From Acidobacteriota bacterium (GTDB lineage Bacteria; Acidobacteriota; Terriglobia; Acidiferrales; UBA7541), in the NCBI GenBank assembly GCA_013289665.1, contig JABCZN010000006.1, positions 1 to 64,000 of the forward strand: a DNA stretch of 64,000 nucleotides. The letters are read 5' to 3'. Shown piece after piece: positions 9,011 through 18,721 of this stretch. The number at the start of each line of letters is the position of its first letter. Within the stretch, counting starts at the first letter, position 1. The notes beneath the pieces are model-generated. The model was given only the letters and a program-made list of their open reading frames with translations, searched no databases and was not told the DNA's origin. A program made the translations under genes and the position numbers.

Positions 9011-9904
9011 CTATTGAGGAATGGAGAAGTCGTAGATCTTGCCGGTGGCGTTGCCGCCGGAGCGGGATGCGCCGAGGTCGCCGCCCGACATGTTGGACTG
9101 GGCTCCGGTGCCGAGGAAGAAAGCGTATTCCCCGGGCTTGAGATCGGAATCCAGCGTGACTTTGTAAACGCGGATGCCCGCATGTTCGGCGCGGAACGAA
9201 ATCTGCTTCTCCTTTTTGATTCCAGCTTTCCCGCCGGCTAACCCGCCGAAACTGCCGACCTGAAATTCCCGGTGATCGCTTTTCTTCTCCAAGCTGAGCA
9301 GAACGTAATCCGCGGCGGTGTCGCCATCGGGAACATAGAAGTAGAAAACAGGGTGCCGGTCCTTAACGAGGTTCGCAGATATCGGGCCTTCAACGACGGC
9401 ATCCCAGTGTTCGGAACGGATCCCGTTGGTAAAGATGCTCGCCGCGCGGCCGCCCGTCTTCTGATGAGTGAGCGTCCGGCCTTGAACGAGCGAGAACGTC
9501 GGTCCGTCTTTCCAGTAAACGCCGACTTCCGGCGGCGGAAAATTGGGATCCGGCGTCATGGGCGCCCCCGCAACGACGACTGTCGGAGGAAGCGCGGGAT
9601 TGATCATGGCCTTGACGACGGCGTCGGAAACCTTGGCTTCCTTCAGGGACTTCAGGCCGTCCACCGAGGTGTCGAAGTTAAGGCCGTCGGAACCGGAAAC
9701 GCTGCGGATTTTGGCGATTATGACATCGTCGGAAAGGCCGAGCGAAGCCATGGTGATGATGTCCTGATTGGTCAGTCGTTTGGAGGAATCCTGTGCCGCG
9801 GCGGCGGTAGTGAACAGGAAGCCGGACAGGAGCAGGACCGCAAGCAACCCGCAAAGAAATAGAGCAGCTTTGCTGTCCAGGAGCGAGCGCCGAAGTCGAG
9901 GCAT
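9011..9904 (-). CDS. Secreted hypothetical protein with an LTNxDII-type N-terminal domain
   Basis: A 297-residue protein. A signal peptide ends near residue 37 (AAAAQ). A conserved acidobacterial segment follows, beginning KRLTNQDIITMASLGLSDD and resembling short helical domains that recur in secreted proteins of this phylum. The last 180 residues include SISANLVKDRHPVFYFYVP-like beta sequence and DLKPGEYAFFLG. ATG 9904 has GGGAAAGGATCC upstream. Convergent with the preceding gene; function unknown. Confidence 0.7.
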   Translation of the reverse strand: MPRLRRSLLDSKAALFLCGLLAVLLLSGFLFTTAAAAQDSSKRLTNQDIITMASLGLSDDVIIAKIRSVSGSDGLNFDTSVDGLKSLKEAKVSDAVVKAMINPALPPTVVVAGAPMTPDPNFPPPEVGVYWKDGPTFSLVQGRTLTHQKTGGRAASIFTNGIRSEHWDAVVEGPISANLVKDRHPVFYFYVPDGDTAADYVLLSLEKKSDHREFQVGSFGGLAGGKAGIKKEKQISFRAEHAGIRVYKVTLDSDLKPGEYAFFLGTGAQSNMSGGDLGASRSGGNATGKIYDFSIPQ

Positions 9905-10157
9905 GGAAGGATCCTTTCCCTTGATTAATATGATGGACGTGCCGAGACAGTAATACGTTTCAGAACGGAAATACACACGAAGTTGGATGGCCGATTCAGC
10001 GCAGGTGATGTCTCAAAGGTTGACAGGTTGGCGGAATAGGAACCCCATTCGGGAGAATGGCGTTCCCGGGGCCTTCGCTCAACAGTGGTTGTTGGACAAA
10101 CTATTAGACGATTGCTCGACCTTGCGTGCGAGCGTTGCTAGGATACGTCCGAGGGCC

Positions 10158-11660
10158 ATGCCTGCGAGGAAAACAACCAAAAAGAAGGGGCGCGAGAAAC
10201 GCCACGAGCTTGCGGAGTCGTTGCGGGTTTCGCTGCGCGAGCGCTTCGGCGTTTGCGCCGGGGAACGCATTGGTGTGGCGGTTTCCGGTGGCGCAGATTC
10301 GGTGGCGCTGCTGCGATTGCTTATCGAATTGCGCGAGGAATTGGGCGTGGTTCTGTGCGTGGCGCATTTCAATCACAAGTTGCGGGGAAAAGCGTCGGGG
10401 GCGGATGAACAATTCGTGGCCAGACTTGCCGCGCAGCATGGGCTGGAATTTTTCATCGCCCGCGAAAACGTTGCCGAAAAGGCCCGGCGGGAGCGGGCAA
10501 ACCTGGAGGATGCGGCGCGGCGCGCGCGTTACGCCTACTTTGAGCAGCTCGTGACGGATGAGCGAGTTTCGCGCATTGCGGTGGCGCAGACCGCGGACGA
10601 CCAGGCAGAGACGGTGCTGGCGCACATTTTGCGCGGCACGGGGCTGGCGGGGCTTGCCGGAATTCATCCGCAAGCCGGAAGTGCGTTCCGGCCGCTGTTA
10701 GGGATTCGGCACGGGGCGCTGCGCGATTACCTGCGTGGCATACGCCAAGCCTGGCGCGAGGACGCAAGCAACCGGGATGAAACGCGAACACGAGCGCGTA
10801 TCCGGCATAAGCTTCTTCCCTTTTTGGAGAAACAATTTCAAAGCCCGGTTGTCGAGCATCTTTGCCAGCTGGCCGAACTCGCGCGTGAAGATAATTCTTA
10901 TCTGGATTACGCGGCTCAATTTCGAGCGAAAGCGGTTGGGAAAGAAATTGGAGCGGGCATTTCCATTCCGGTCGGAGAGTTTGCGGGAGTCCAAAAAGGC
11001 TTTCCAAAAAGAAGCGGCGCAGAATCCCCGGAAACGAGCGCCCTTGCTTTGAGGAAACGGATGATTCGGGAAGTCGTGAAGCGGATGAAGCCGCGGGCCG
11101 GCGAATTGGGGGCGCTGCATGTGGACGCGGTGCTGCATTTGGCCGGGAGCGGCCACTCGGGAAAGATCCTCCAGTTGCCGGGCGGAGTGGAAGTGCGCCG
11201 GGAACGCGACTCGCTGGTCTTTCGCGCATCGGCGCCGCGCAAGGACAAGGCCAGGTCGGCGACTTTTTCGTTGCACGTGCATCTGCCCGCCACAGGCGAG
11301 GAGTTGCGCATTGATGCACTTTCTCACATCTTGCGCTTCCGGGTGATTGACTGGCCCTCGGAAGGGCGAGAAACTATTAGTACGGGGGCGGTTCTGGACC
11401 GTGGCCAGTTACTTGTACCTCTTGAATTGAGGAGTTGGCGTCCCGGCGATTCCATGCGGCCAAAGGGCCATCAGAATCGGCACAAGGTGGCGCGGCTGTT
11501 GAACGAGTTGGGCGTGAGCCGCTGGGAAAAAGAGAGCTGGCCGGTGCTGGCGAGTGCGGGAAGGTTAGCGTGGGTCCTGGGATTGCCGGTCGCGGACGAG
11601 TTTGCAGTGGCTGAAGGGAGCCGTGTAGCGGTGGTGATTACCGAGGAATCCTCATCGTGA
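10158..11660 (+). CDS. tilS: tRNA(Ile)-lysidine synthase
   Basis: A 500-residue enzyme that ligates lysine to C34 of tRNA(Ile2) with ATP so that it reads AUA as isoleucine. The PP-loop ATP site is SGGADS (residues 43-48), followed by VAHFNHKLRG and the AQTADDQAETVL helix typical of TilS. The middle substrate-binding part and the C-terminal TilS-C region (LRSWRPGDSMRPKG) are present, so this is the full-length form. It overlaps hpt by 4 nt (GTGA). The order tilS-hpt-ftsH-folP is shared with many bacteria. ATG 10158 follows GAGGG; the frame is open further upstream without similarity. Confidence 0.93.
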   Translation: MPARKTTKKKGREKRHELAESLRVSLRERFGVCAGERIGVAVSGGADSVALLRLLIELREELGVVLCVAHFNHKLRGKASGADEQFVARLAAQHGLEFFIARENVAEKARRERANLEDAARRARYAYFEQLVTDERVSRIAVAQTADDQAETVLAHILRGTGLAGLAGIHPQAGSAFRPLLGIRHGALRDYLRGIRQAWREDASNRDETRTRARIRHKLLPFLEKQFQSPVVEHLCQLAELAREDNSYLDYAAQFRAKAVGKEIGAGISIPVGEFAGVQKGFPKRSGAESPETSALALRKRMIREVVKRMKPRAGELGALHVDAVLHLAGSGHSGKILQLPGGVEVRRERDSLVFRASAPRKDKARSATFSLHVHLPATGEELRIDALSHILRFRVIDWPSEGRETISTGAVLDRGQLLVPLELRSWRPGDSMRPKGHQNRHKVARLLNELGVSRWEKESWPVLASAGRLAWVLGLPVADEFAVAEGSRVAVVITEESSS

Positions 11661-12250
11661 GCCGTGGAAGAGGTGCCTCCTACTCTGCGGTGCGAATCGC
11701 CAGCCGCGTGAAAACGCTGGGGCGCGCGATTTCGCAGGCGTACCGGGGGCGGCGGCTAGATGTTGTGGTGACGATGGACCGTTCGTTCGTATTTGCGGCT
11801 GACCTGGTGCGAGCCATCGACGGGCCCGTGGCGGTTCATTTTGTGCGCGAAGATGTGCGCGACGTCGAGATGGACGGGCGCGTGCGGCGCGAAGTCTTCT
11901 TCGGGAATCGCCAGACCACCAGCGGCGACCAGGAGCACTCGGAGTTCAAAGGGCGCGACGTTTTGCTGGTGGACGCGGTACTGGACAGCGGGGTGACGCA
12001 GGAGTTTCTGCTGCGGCGCATCGGAGAAAACCGGCCGCGTTCGCTGCGGCTGGCGGTCCTGCTGGACAAGGCTTCGAAGCGGCGCGTGGCCCTGGAGCCC
12101 GATTACTTTGGCTTCCAGACTGCATCCAACTTAATGTGGTCCGGGTACGGGCTGGCCGGGCCGAACGGCCTGGGGCGTAATGGAAAAGCATTAATCAGCG
12201 GCGAGAAGGCGGGCGGCGGCGCCAAGCGGGCGAAAAGGCGCAAGCGGTGA
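11657..12250 (+). CDS. hpt: Hypoxanthine phosphoribosyltransferase family protein
   Basis: A 197-residue type I phosphoribosyltransferase, GTG start inside the tilS stop. The PRPP loop reads DVLLVDAVLDSGVT (residues 101-114). The usual sequence is V-E-D-I-x-D-T/S-G, so the second acidic residue is Ala and the first is Asp. The loop glycine and threonine remain. The flexible-loop area is VEMDGRVRREVFF, and a basic tail rich in Lys/Arg ends the protein. Position between tilS and ftsH fits hpt. With the altered PRPP motif it may have shifted activity or be a regulator; purine salvage is inferred from family and context only. Confidence 0.8.
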   Translation: MSRGRGASYSAVRIASRVKTLGRAISQAYRGRRLDVVVTMDRSFVFAADLVRAIDGPVAVHFVREDVRDVEMDGRVRREVFFGNRQTTSGDQEHSEFKGRDVLLVDAVLDSGVTQEFLLRRIGENRPRSLRLAVLLDKASKRRVALEPDYFGFQTASNLMWSGYGLAGPNGLGRNGKALISGEKAGGGAKRAKRRKR

Positions 12251-12304
12251 GGCCGGCGAGCATTTTATTCAGTTTCTTGGGACGGGTCTGATTGTGAGGG
12301 CAAT

Positions 12305-14248
12305 GTGAATTCCACGGCTAAAACAATTCTATTCTGGATCTCGATCGTGTTCCTGGGCGTGATGCTCTGGAAACTGGTCTCGGCCAACGGGCAGGCTGCG
12401 CGTGAGGACACGCCAAGCTACAGCGAGTTCATGGCCAAGGTGGACGAGGGCGACGTCAAGGAAGTGACGATGTACCTCTCGCCGAACAGCTACGAAATGC
12501 AGGGGGAGTATGTGCGCCCGGCGAATCACAAGTTCCGGGTCACCGTACCCAAGGAAAACGCCCCGGAAATCACCAAGACGCTTCGCGACAAGGCCGTGCA
12601 GCTGAGCGTGAAGGAAGTGCGCAGCGGCGACTGGGTTTTGATTTTACTGAATGCCCTTCCCCTGTTGTTGCTGGCAGGATTCGTATTTTTCCTGATGCGG
12701 CAGATGCAGGCGGGCGGCAACAAGGCGCTGAGCTTCGGCAAGTCGCGGGCGCGGCTGCTTTCCGCGCAGCAGAAGAAAGCAACCTTCAAGGATGTCGCGG
12801 GCAGCGACGAAGCGAAGGAAGAGCTGCAGGAGATTATCGAGTTCCTGAAGGACCCGCAGAAATTCCAGAAACTGGGCGGCCGCATTCCGAAGGGCGTGCT
12901 GCTTGTCGGACCTCCGGGCACGGGCAAGACTTTGCTGGCGCGGGCGATTGCCGGCGAAGCGAATGTGCCGTTTTTCTCGATTTCGGGTTCGGACTTTGTG
13001 GAGATGTTCGTCGGCGTGGGCGCGAGCCGCGTGCGCGACCTGTTTGAGCAGGGCAAGAAGAATGCTCCTTGCATCATCTTTATTGATGAAATCGACGCGG
13101 TCGGGCGGCATCGCGGAGCGGGCCTGGGCGGCGGACACGATGAGCGCGAACAGACTCTGAACGCGCTGCTGGTCGAGATGGATGGATTTGAATCGAACGA
13201 AGGCGTGATCCTGATCGCGGCGACGAACCGTCCCGACGTTTTGGATCCTGCGCTGCTGCGCCCCGGGCGTTTTGACCGCCGCGTGGTGGTGGCGCGCCCC
13301 GACGTGAAGGGCCGCGAAGAAATTCTTCGCGTGCACACGCGCAAGGTTCCACTTTCGGATGACGTGGATCTTTCGATCATTGCACGGGGCACTCCGGGCT
13401 TTTCCGGCGCCGACCTGGCGAACCTGGTGAACGAAGCGGCGCTGTGGGCCGCGCGACAGAACCGCAAGTTCGTGGCGATGGACGATTTTGAAATGTCCAA
13501 GGACAAAGTGCTGATGGGCGTGGAGCGCAAGTCCATGATCCTGTCGGACGAGGAGAAGCGGAACACCGCATATCACGAAGCGGGGCACGCGCTGGTTGCG
13601 GCAATGACGCCGGGCGCCGATCCGGTTCACAAAGTGACGATTATTCCGCGCGGCATGGCGCTGGGCTTGACGATGCAACTGCCGGAGGCGGACAAGCACA
13701 CCTACACGAAAGAATTTCTGGAGGGCATGCTGGCCGTGCTTATGGGCGGCCGCAGCGCCGAAGAAATTTTCCTGGGGCACATCACCACCGGCGCGGGCAA
13801 CGACATCGAGCGCGCCACGGATATCGCGCGCAACATGGTTTGCGAATGGGGCATGAGCGACCTGGGACCGCTGGCGTTCGGCAAGAAGGAAGAGGCCATC
13901 TTCCTGGGCCGCGAGATTGCGCAGCACCGCGATTTCAGCGAAGACACCGCTTTGCAGATTGACCGCGAAGTGAAGAGGATCGTCAACCGGGGTTACGAGG
14001 CTGCAAAGAACCTGCTCTCCACCCATAAGGAGACGCTGGACAACATTGCGCAGGCGTTGCTGATCCGCGAAGTGCTTGACGCCAATGAAGTGCGATTATT
14101 GATGGAAGGCAAGCCGCTGCCCGAAAAGCCGCGGACCCCTCCCACGGTGCCGCCGCAAGCCGCGCCGGCAGCGGACCCGAAGGTGGTTCGCCCGGAGATG
14201 CGCCCGGCCCCGGGTTTCACGCGCGGGGATTCCCCGGCGAAAGCGTGA
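12305..14248 (+). CDS. ftsH: ATP-dependent zinc metalloprotease FtsH
   Basis: A 647-residue inner-membrane AAA protease. Two transmembrane helices (about 8-25 and 114-132) flank a periplasmic domain. Walker A GPPGTGKT is near 202-209, Walker B is [11 protein letters not shown] and the second region of homology includes [20 protein letters not shown]. The zinc site HEAGH lies near 424-428. The C-terminal 40 residues are Pro/Ala-rich. It degrades misfolded membrane proteins and short-lived regulators. The start is GTG, with GAGGGCA upstream. A terminator-like hairpin follows, so downstream genes may have their own promoters. Confidence 0.98.
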   Translation: MNSTAKTILFWISIVFLGVMLWKLVSANGQAAREDTPSYSEFMAKVDEGDVKEVTMYLSPNSYEMQGEYVRPANHKFRVTVPKENAPEITKTLRDKAVQLSVKEVRSGDWVLILLNALPLLLLAGFVFFLMRQMQAGGNKALSFGKSRARLLSAQQKKATFKDVAGSDEAKEELQEIIEFLKDPQKFQKLGGRIPKGVLLVGPPGTGKTLLARAIAGEANVPFFSISGSDFVEMFVGVGASRVRDLFEQGKKNAPCIIFIDEIDAVGRHRGAGLGGGHDEREQTLNALLVEMDGFESNEGVILIAATNRPDVLDPALLRPGRFDRRVVVARPDVKGREEILRVHTRKVPLSDDVDLSIIARGTPGFSGADLANLVNEAALWAARQNRKFVAMDDFEMSKDKVLMGVERKSMILSDEEKRNTAYHEAGHALVAAMTPGADPVHKVTIIPRGMALGLTMQLPEADKHTYTKEFLEGMLAVLMGGRSAEEIFLGHITTGAGNDIERATDIARNMVCEWGMSDLGPLAFGKKEEAIFLGREIAQHRDFSEDTALQIDREVKRIVNRGYEAAKNLLSTHKETLDNIAQALLIREVLDANEVRLLMEGKPLPEKPRTPPTVPPQAAPAADPKVVRPEMRPAPGFTRGDSPAKA

Positions 14249-14272
14249 GCTAAAGTCTCAAAATTTCCTCCA

Positions 14273-14303
14273 GGGGCCCGAAAAATCGGGCCCCTACTTT
14301 TTT
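14273..14303 (+). terminator. Terminator after ftsH
   Basis: GGGGCCCGA and TCGGGCCCC form a nine-base-pair stem with a short A-rich loop, followed by TACTTTTTT. It lies 25 nt after the ftsH stop. Its stem and CTAC tail resemble the dispersed palindromes found elsewhere in the window. Confidence 0.8.
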
Positions 14304-14327
14304 GCGCGCAGGCGTACAATACGGCCT

Positions 14328-14636
14328 ATGGGACTGAAAGACGGCGAAAACCTGAATATTACCTGCCCGTGCTGCCAGGCGAAGCTGGTGGTGGACCCGG
14401 TGATTGGCGCGGTGCTTTCGCACGAGGCGCACGTCAAGCCCGGACCGGACGTGGACCTGACGCAGGCGCAGAGCATCCTGGAGCAGCAGAAGAAGAACCG
14501 CGAGGACAAGTTCGCGGACTCCTGGTTTCAGGAAACCAACAAGGAAGACATTCTCGCCAAGAAGTTCGAAGAGGCCATGAAGAAGGCCAAGGACGCGCCG
14601 GCCGGGAAGCCTATCCGCGATTTCGATTTGGATTAG
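14328..14636 (+). CDS. Small zinc-ribbon-like hypothetical protein
   Basis: A 102-residue soluble protein. A CPCC motif near residues 13-16 suggests half a zinc ribbon. The rest is charged and helical (SILEQQKKNREDKF, ILAKKFEEAMKKAKD) and ends in an acidic FDLD. I recall small proteins of this kind beside ftsH/folP in Acidobacteria but know no function. The ATG is only 25 nt after the ftsH terminator and has no strong ribosome site. Confidence 0.7.
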   Translation: MGLKDGENLNITCPCCQAKLVVDPVIGAVLSHEAHVKPGPDVDLTQAQSILEQQKKNREDKFADSWFQETNKEDILAKKFEEAMKKAKDAPAGKPIRDFDLD

Positions 14637-14707
14637 GATTTGGTGATTCGTGACTCGTGACTGGTGAAGAGCGCACGGTCAGCCTCGGTGAGATTTGTTT
14701 TCCTTTT

Positions 14708-14738
14708 GAGGGGCCCGCCGCGGACGGCGGCCGCTACG
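14708..14738. repeat. Dispersed GC palindrome
   Basis: CCGCCG and CGGCGG around CGGA, followed by CCGCTAC. A member of the palindrome-plus-CTA family that recurs in intergenic DNA of this window; lies between the zinc-ribbon gene and folP. Confidence 0.5.
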
Positions 14739-14757
14739 TGAGCTGGTTTGACCTTCA

Positions 14758-15642
14758 ATGCGGTTTTCGGAATCCATGATAACTAGGAAGAAGTTCAGGG
14801 TGCGCGTTGGCCGGCGGGCGATTGTTTTGGGCGAGCGCACGCTGGTGATGGGCGTGCTGAACGTGACGCCGGACAGCTTTTCAGATGGCGGGAGATTTTT
14901 TCGGGTGGCGGATGCTGTGAAGGCCGCGTTGGCCATGGAGCGGGCGGGCGCGGACATTCTGGATATTGGGGCGGAGTCCACGCGGCCGGGGTCCCGAGGC
15001 ATTTCGGCGGAGGAAGAGCTGCGGCGGCTGTTGCCGGTGTTGCGGGGACTGTGCGGGCGATTGAAAATTCCGATTTCGATTGACACGCAAAAGGCCGGCG
15101 TGGCAGAGATGGCGATCGGCGGCGGCGCGGAAATGCTGAATGACATCTCCGGGCTGAGGCAGGACCCGAAGATTGCCGAGGTGGCGGCGCGATTTGGGGT
15201 GCCACTCATTCTGATGCACATGCGCGGGACGCCGCGCACCATGCAGAAAAAGCCGTGGGCAAAGGATGTCGTGAAAGACGTTAGCCGCGGGCTTCGGGAG
15301 TCTGTGGCCCTTGCGCGGCGGGCGGGCGTGCAGAAATCGCAAATCATACTCGATCCGGGCATCGGTTTCGGAAAAAGTTTCGAGCAGAATTACGAATTGC
15401 TGGCCAAGCTGCCGACACTGGCAAGATTGGGTTATCCGCTGCTGGTTGGAACCTCGCGGAAAGGATTTCTGGGCGCAACGCTCGCCCGGGATGGAAAACC
15501 TTTGCCGTCCGGCGAACGAATCTGGGGAACAGCGGCAACCCTGGCGGCAAGCATTCTGCAGGGCGCGCACATCGTCCGGGTTCACGATGTGGAGGAAATG
15601 GTGCAGGTTGCGAAGGTGTCGGACTGCCTGGTAAGCGCGTAA
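14758..15642 (+). CDS. folP: Dihydropteroate synthase
   Basis: A 294-residue TIM-barrel enzyme of folate synthesis that joins p-aminobenzoate to the pterin diphosphate. Signatures: VLNVTPDSFSDGG (about 33-45), DIGAESTRPGSRG, the ISIDTQKA strand, MLNDISGLR, PLILMHMRGTP and LDPGIGFGKSFEQN, then LVGTSRKGFLG. All expected substrate loops are present. Start is 14758 or 14776; neither has a strong ribosome site. It follows the tilS-hpt-ftsH block, as in many bacteria. Confidence 0.95.
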   Translation: MRFSESMITRKKFRVRVGRRAIVLGERTLVMGVLNVTPDSFSDGGRFFRVADAVKAALAMERAGADILDIGAESTRPGSRGISAEEELRRLLPVLRGLCGRLKIPISIDTQKAGVAEMAIGGGAEMLNDISGLRQDPKIAEVAARFGVPLILMHMRGTPRTMQKKPWAKDVVKDVSRGLRESVALARRAGVQKSQIILDPGIGFGKSFEQNYELLAKLPTLARLGYPLLVGTSRKGFLGATLARDGKPLPSGERIWGTAATLAASILQGAHIVRVHDVEEMVQVAKVSDCLVSA

Positions 15643-15694
15643 CGAGCCCGCGATAGAACCGGCAGTTTCGGCAAGCTATCGCTCGGCGAACATT

Positions 15695-16303
15695 TCAGAC
15701 AGGTTTCAAGCCCTGGGAACGAATGGCCCGCTTCGATTGATCGCGCAGCATCAGGACGCGAACAAAAATCAGCAGCGCAACAAGGCCCCCGGCAAAAAAC
15801 GAAACAAGGGCTTCTTCCACGGCCGCAGTGATTGCTTCCGCAGCGCCCGCCCCAACGGCAATGCGGAGCGGCGGCCCGGCCTTTCCCCGGTAGTCCTGAC
15901 ACCCCAGAACATAGGTGCCGTCCCGCGGAACGGTGAAATCAAGAACAGAGATGCCGGAACGGGTGCCATAGTTATAGGTGGCGGAGCCGGAAGGAGCGCT
16001 CATGGGGATCGTGTTCCCATAGGGCAGCGCGTGAAGTTCGCAGCGTACCTTCGATTTCAAAGCAACTATCGGGCCGGGGTCGGAACCTCCACCCGAGGTT
16101 TGCTCCAGGAACACGGTGTAGGAAAGATTTTTCTTCAGCCCCACATCCATTTCACCGGGGACGTTCATGTACGCCATCGAAGCGCCGACGCGCTGAATTT
16201 GCATGACCAGGAAGAAGACCGCGAGCCCCACCCCCGCCAGTAAGAATGGTATGGATAGCGCCGCCCACCACAGGCTTGGCCGGATGGCTTGTGTCTCGGT
16301 CAT
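15695..16303 (-). CDS. Membrane protein with two helices and a soluble domain, unknown
   Basis: A 202-residue protein with transmembrane helices near residues 11-34 and 160-182 and an extracytoplasmic domain of about 120 residues between them containing LDFTVPRDGTYVLGCQDY. The domain looks beta-rich. GAGGTGAGGGCA precedes the ATG at 16303, which is preferred over 16402. Convergent with folP, divergent from the M28 peptidase. No family recognised. Confidence 0.65.
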   Translation of the reverse strand: MTETQAIRPSLWWAALSIPFLLAGVGLAVFFLVMQIQRVGASMAYMNVPGEMDVGLKKNLSYTVFLEQTSGGGSDPGPIVALKSKVRCELHALPYGNTIPMSAPSGSATYNYGTRSGISVLDFTVPRDGTYVLGCQDYRGKAGPPLRIAVGAGAAEAITAAVEEALVSFFAGGLVALLIFVRVLMLRDQSKRAIRSQGLKPV

Positions 16304-16424
16304 TGCCCTCACCTCGGGTTCCGCGTGACCAAGCATATCGCGAGATGCCCAAATATCAATTTGCCGGGCAGGCAGTGGGATATAATTCGCCAGCAAATTC
16401 AAATTTGAGTTTCACGGAGCTGAG

Positions 16425-17996
16425 ATGCGACTTCAACGCCACCTTCTTGCCTGTTCGGGACTGTACCTTCTGACCAGTTTTCAACTGGCAATGGCGCAAA
16501 TTCCCGCCGTGAAGACGGATTCGCTGCACCCGGGACAGGCCGCGCAGGGGGCGGAGGGTTGCTCGACGACGGAGGCTTCGTCTTGCGCGCAGGCGGCGAC
16601 GAAAATCACGCCGATTGTGATGGGCGAATCGCCGCTGGAAGAGAACTTGCGGCGGCTGACGGACGGGATTGGCGGGCGGGTGACGGGCTCACCGGAGATG
16701 GCAAAGGCGGTGGAGTGGGGAGTGGCGGGATTTCGCGCGACGGGAGTGGACGTGCACACCGAGAAATACATGATTCCGGTGGCTTGGAGCGAGGGCCAGA
16801 CGCGGCTGGAGGTCCTCGGAGCGGAACGATTCCCGGTTTCGCTGGTTTCAGTGGGGCTTTCCCCGGCTACGCCCGCTGGGGGCTCGGAGGGCGTGCTGGT
16901 GGACATCGGAACCGGCGCGGAAGGTGATTTCACGCACGCGGGAAGTTCGGCGAAGGGCGCGATCCTGATTGTACACACAGAGGTCAGCTACACATGGAGC
17001 GATCTGTTCAACGAATATCGGAATCCGCCGGCAATTATTGAGCGGGCGCTGAAGGCGGGGGCGCTGGCGATTTTGTGGACCGGGGAACGCGAACACAAGC
17101 TCCTGTACCGGCACACGAATACCACGGACGGCAAACTGGAACGTATTCCGCAAGCGGTGGTGGCGCGGGAAGACGGATTGCGGCTGGAGCGCGCGACCCG
17201 GGCGAATCCCGGGAAGGTGCGCGTGCGGCTGATGATGCCGAACACGATCGGCGGGCCGGTGGAGCAGCAAAATGTGGTGGGAGAAATTCGCGGGTACGAA
17301 AAGCCCGATGAAATTGTGGTGCTGGGGGCGCATTTGGATTCGTGGGAGCTTGGCACTGGCGCACTGGACAACGGATGCAACGCGGCGCTGGTGATTGAGG
17401 CAGCGCGGGCGATCAAGGCGAGCGGGCTGCTGCCCCGTCGCACGATCCGGTTCATCCTTTTCAGCGGCGAAGAGGAAGGGTTGTTCGGCTCGTGGGAATA
17501 CGTGAAGGCCCATCGGGCGGAGTTGGACAAATACCGGGGCGTGGTGATTTTCGATTCAGGGGTTGGCCGCGTGACCGGTTATTCGCTGGGCGGGCGCCGC
17601 GACATCGAGCCGGCGGTGCGGGAAATATTGAAACCGTTCGCGGGATGGGGCGTGGACGACCATTCGCTTGACGCGAGTTGGGGCACGGACCACTTTGATT
17701 TTTTGCTGGAGGGCGTGCCAAACCTGGTGGCCAACCAGGAAGTTGCGAACTACCTGCAGAATTATCACGCGGCTTCGGACACCTTTGACAAGGTGGACAT
17801 TCGCGAACTGAAACTGAACACGGTGCTGGCGGCGGTGACGGCATGGGGGATCGCGGATCGTCCGGAACCGATTGGGCCGCGCTATTCGCGCGCACAGATG
17901 GAGACGCTGCTGAAGGAGACCGGGCTGGACCAGGAGATGAAGACTCAGGGCATGTGGCCGGACTGGGAGAGTGGCGCGCGGGGTAGAAAGCCGTGA
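16425..17996 (+). CDS. Secreted M28 family zinc peptidase
   Basis: A 523-residue exported aminopeptidase/carboxypeptidase of the M28 clan. Signal peptide about 1-24 (ending AMAQ). A PA-type insert lies between residues roughly 120 and 280. The catalytic domain has HLDSWELGTGALDNG (His and Asp ligands), FILFSGEEEGLFGS (the catalytic Glu and Glu ligand), VIFDSGVG (Asp) and the last ligand in YHAASDTFDKV. GGAGCTGAG sits before the ATG. Role: extracellular peptide degradation; substrate unknown. Confidence 0.92.
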   Translation: MRLQRHLLACSGLYLLTSFQLAMAQIPAVKTDSLHPGQAAQGAEGCSTTEASSCAQAATKITPIVMGESPLEENLRRLTDGIGGRVTGSPEMAKAVEWGVAGFRATGVDVHTEKYMIPVAWSEGQTRLEVLGAERFPVSLVSVGLSPATPAGGSEGVLVDIGTGAEGDFTHAGSSAKGAILIVHTEVSYTWSDLFNEYRNPPAIIERALKAGALAILWTGEREHKLLYRHTNTTDGKLERIPQAVVAREDGLRLERATRANPGKVRVRLMMPNTIGGPVEQQNVVGEIRGYEKPDEIVVLGAHLDSWELGTGALDNGCNAALVIEAARAIKASGLLPRRTIRFILFSGEEEGLFGSWEYVKAHRAELDKYRGVVIFDSGVGRVTGYSLGGRRDIEPAVREILKPFAGWGVDDHSLDASWGTDHFDFLLEGVPNLVANQEVANYLQNYHAASDTFDKVDIRELKLNTVLAAVTAWGIADRPEPIGPRYSRAQMETLLKETGLDQEMKTQGMWPDWESGARGRKP

Positions 17997-18046
17997 TAGG
18001 AGGGCCGCCCTCGCCCCCGATAGCACAAGCCTTGGCCCGTGCGCCG

Positions 18047-18082
18047 CGTGTAGTGGCCGGTCTTTAGACCGGCAAGCTCCAC
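18047..18082. repeat. Dispersed GC palindrome (reverse orientation)
   Basis: TAGTGGCCGGTCTTTAGACC followed by GGCAAGCTCC. Read on the minus strand it is GGTCTAAAGACCGGCCACTA, the same palindrome-plus-CACTA form seen near 42290 and 45400. Lies between the M28 peptidase and ruvX genes. Confidence 0.55.
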
Positions 18083-18186
18083 CGATAAGGCAGGCAGGCC
18101 GCCCCCTATAAGGGAGACGGTGCACGAAAGGGAAATCGCGGCGCGCTTGTGGGCGTGCTAAGTGTGGTTCGAGCTATACTGAAGAT

Positions 18187-18720
18187 GTGAGTGGAAATCC
18201 ACATAAAACCGTGGTTTTGGCGGCGGAACGGGCGCAGGGCGCCTTCAAGATTCTGGCGCTGGACTATGGGCGGACGAAGATTGGGCTGGCGCTGGCAGAC
18301 AGCGAAGCGCGGATTGCGCAGCCCTACGACACGATGGAGCGCATCAATCGGAATGAGGACATGCGCAGGCTGAGAGAATTGGCGCGCGACCTTGGCGTGC
18401 GGCAGTGTGTGGTGGGACTTCCCTTGCGACTGGACGGGTCGGGCGGGGAGATGGCGGACGAGGCAACGCGATTCGCGCAGCGCGTGCACAAACAGACTGG
18501 CTTGCCTGTGGAACTGGTGGACGAACGGCTGAGCAGCTGGGAAGCCGAGCGCATCCTGGAAGAAGAGATGGGGCGGCGGATTGTGCACGAAGAGACTCCC
18601 GACGGGCGCAGGAAAATGGCGGGGGCGGCGGACGGAAAGTACACGGTCGATGCCGTTGCTGCGATGGTGATTTTACGGGAATATCTGGTACGCACGGCCC
18701 TGACGGAGGGGAGCCGCTAA
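18187..18720 (+). CDS. ruvX: RuvX/YqgF family RNase H-fold protein
   Basis: A 177-residue protein with the YqgF core: ILALDYGRTKIGLALAD (first catalytic Asp) at residues 22-38, CVVGLPLRLDG, PVELVDERLSSWEAE (catalytic Glu) and a terminal DAVAAMVIL (last Asp). It is thought to act as a resolvase or in 16S rRNA 5' end processing. The N-terminus is about 20 residues longer than usual. GTG start. The mltG gene follows with no gap, an order found in many bacteria. Confidence 0.93.
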   Translation: MSGNPHKTVVLAAERAQGAFKILALDYGRTKIGLALADSEARIAQPYDTMERINRNEDMRRLRELARDLGVRQCVVGLPLRLDGSGGEMADEATRFAQRVHKQTGLPVELVDERLSSWEAERILEEEMGRRIVHEETPDGRRKMAGAADGKYTVDAVAAMVILREYLVRTALTEGSR

Positions 18721-18721
18721 T

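Noticed and set aside
12526..14026. Long open frames on the minus strand across ftsH (up to 460 codons)
   Set aside because: They lie opposite an intact ftsH with all motifs; long antisense frames are expected at high GC and show no motif of their own.
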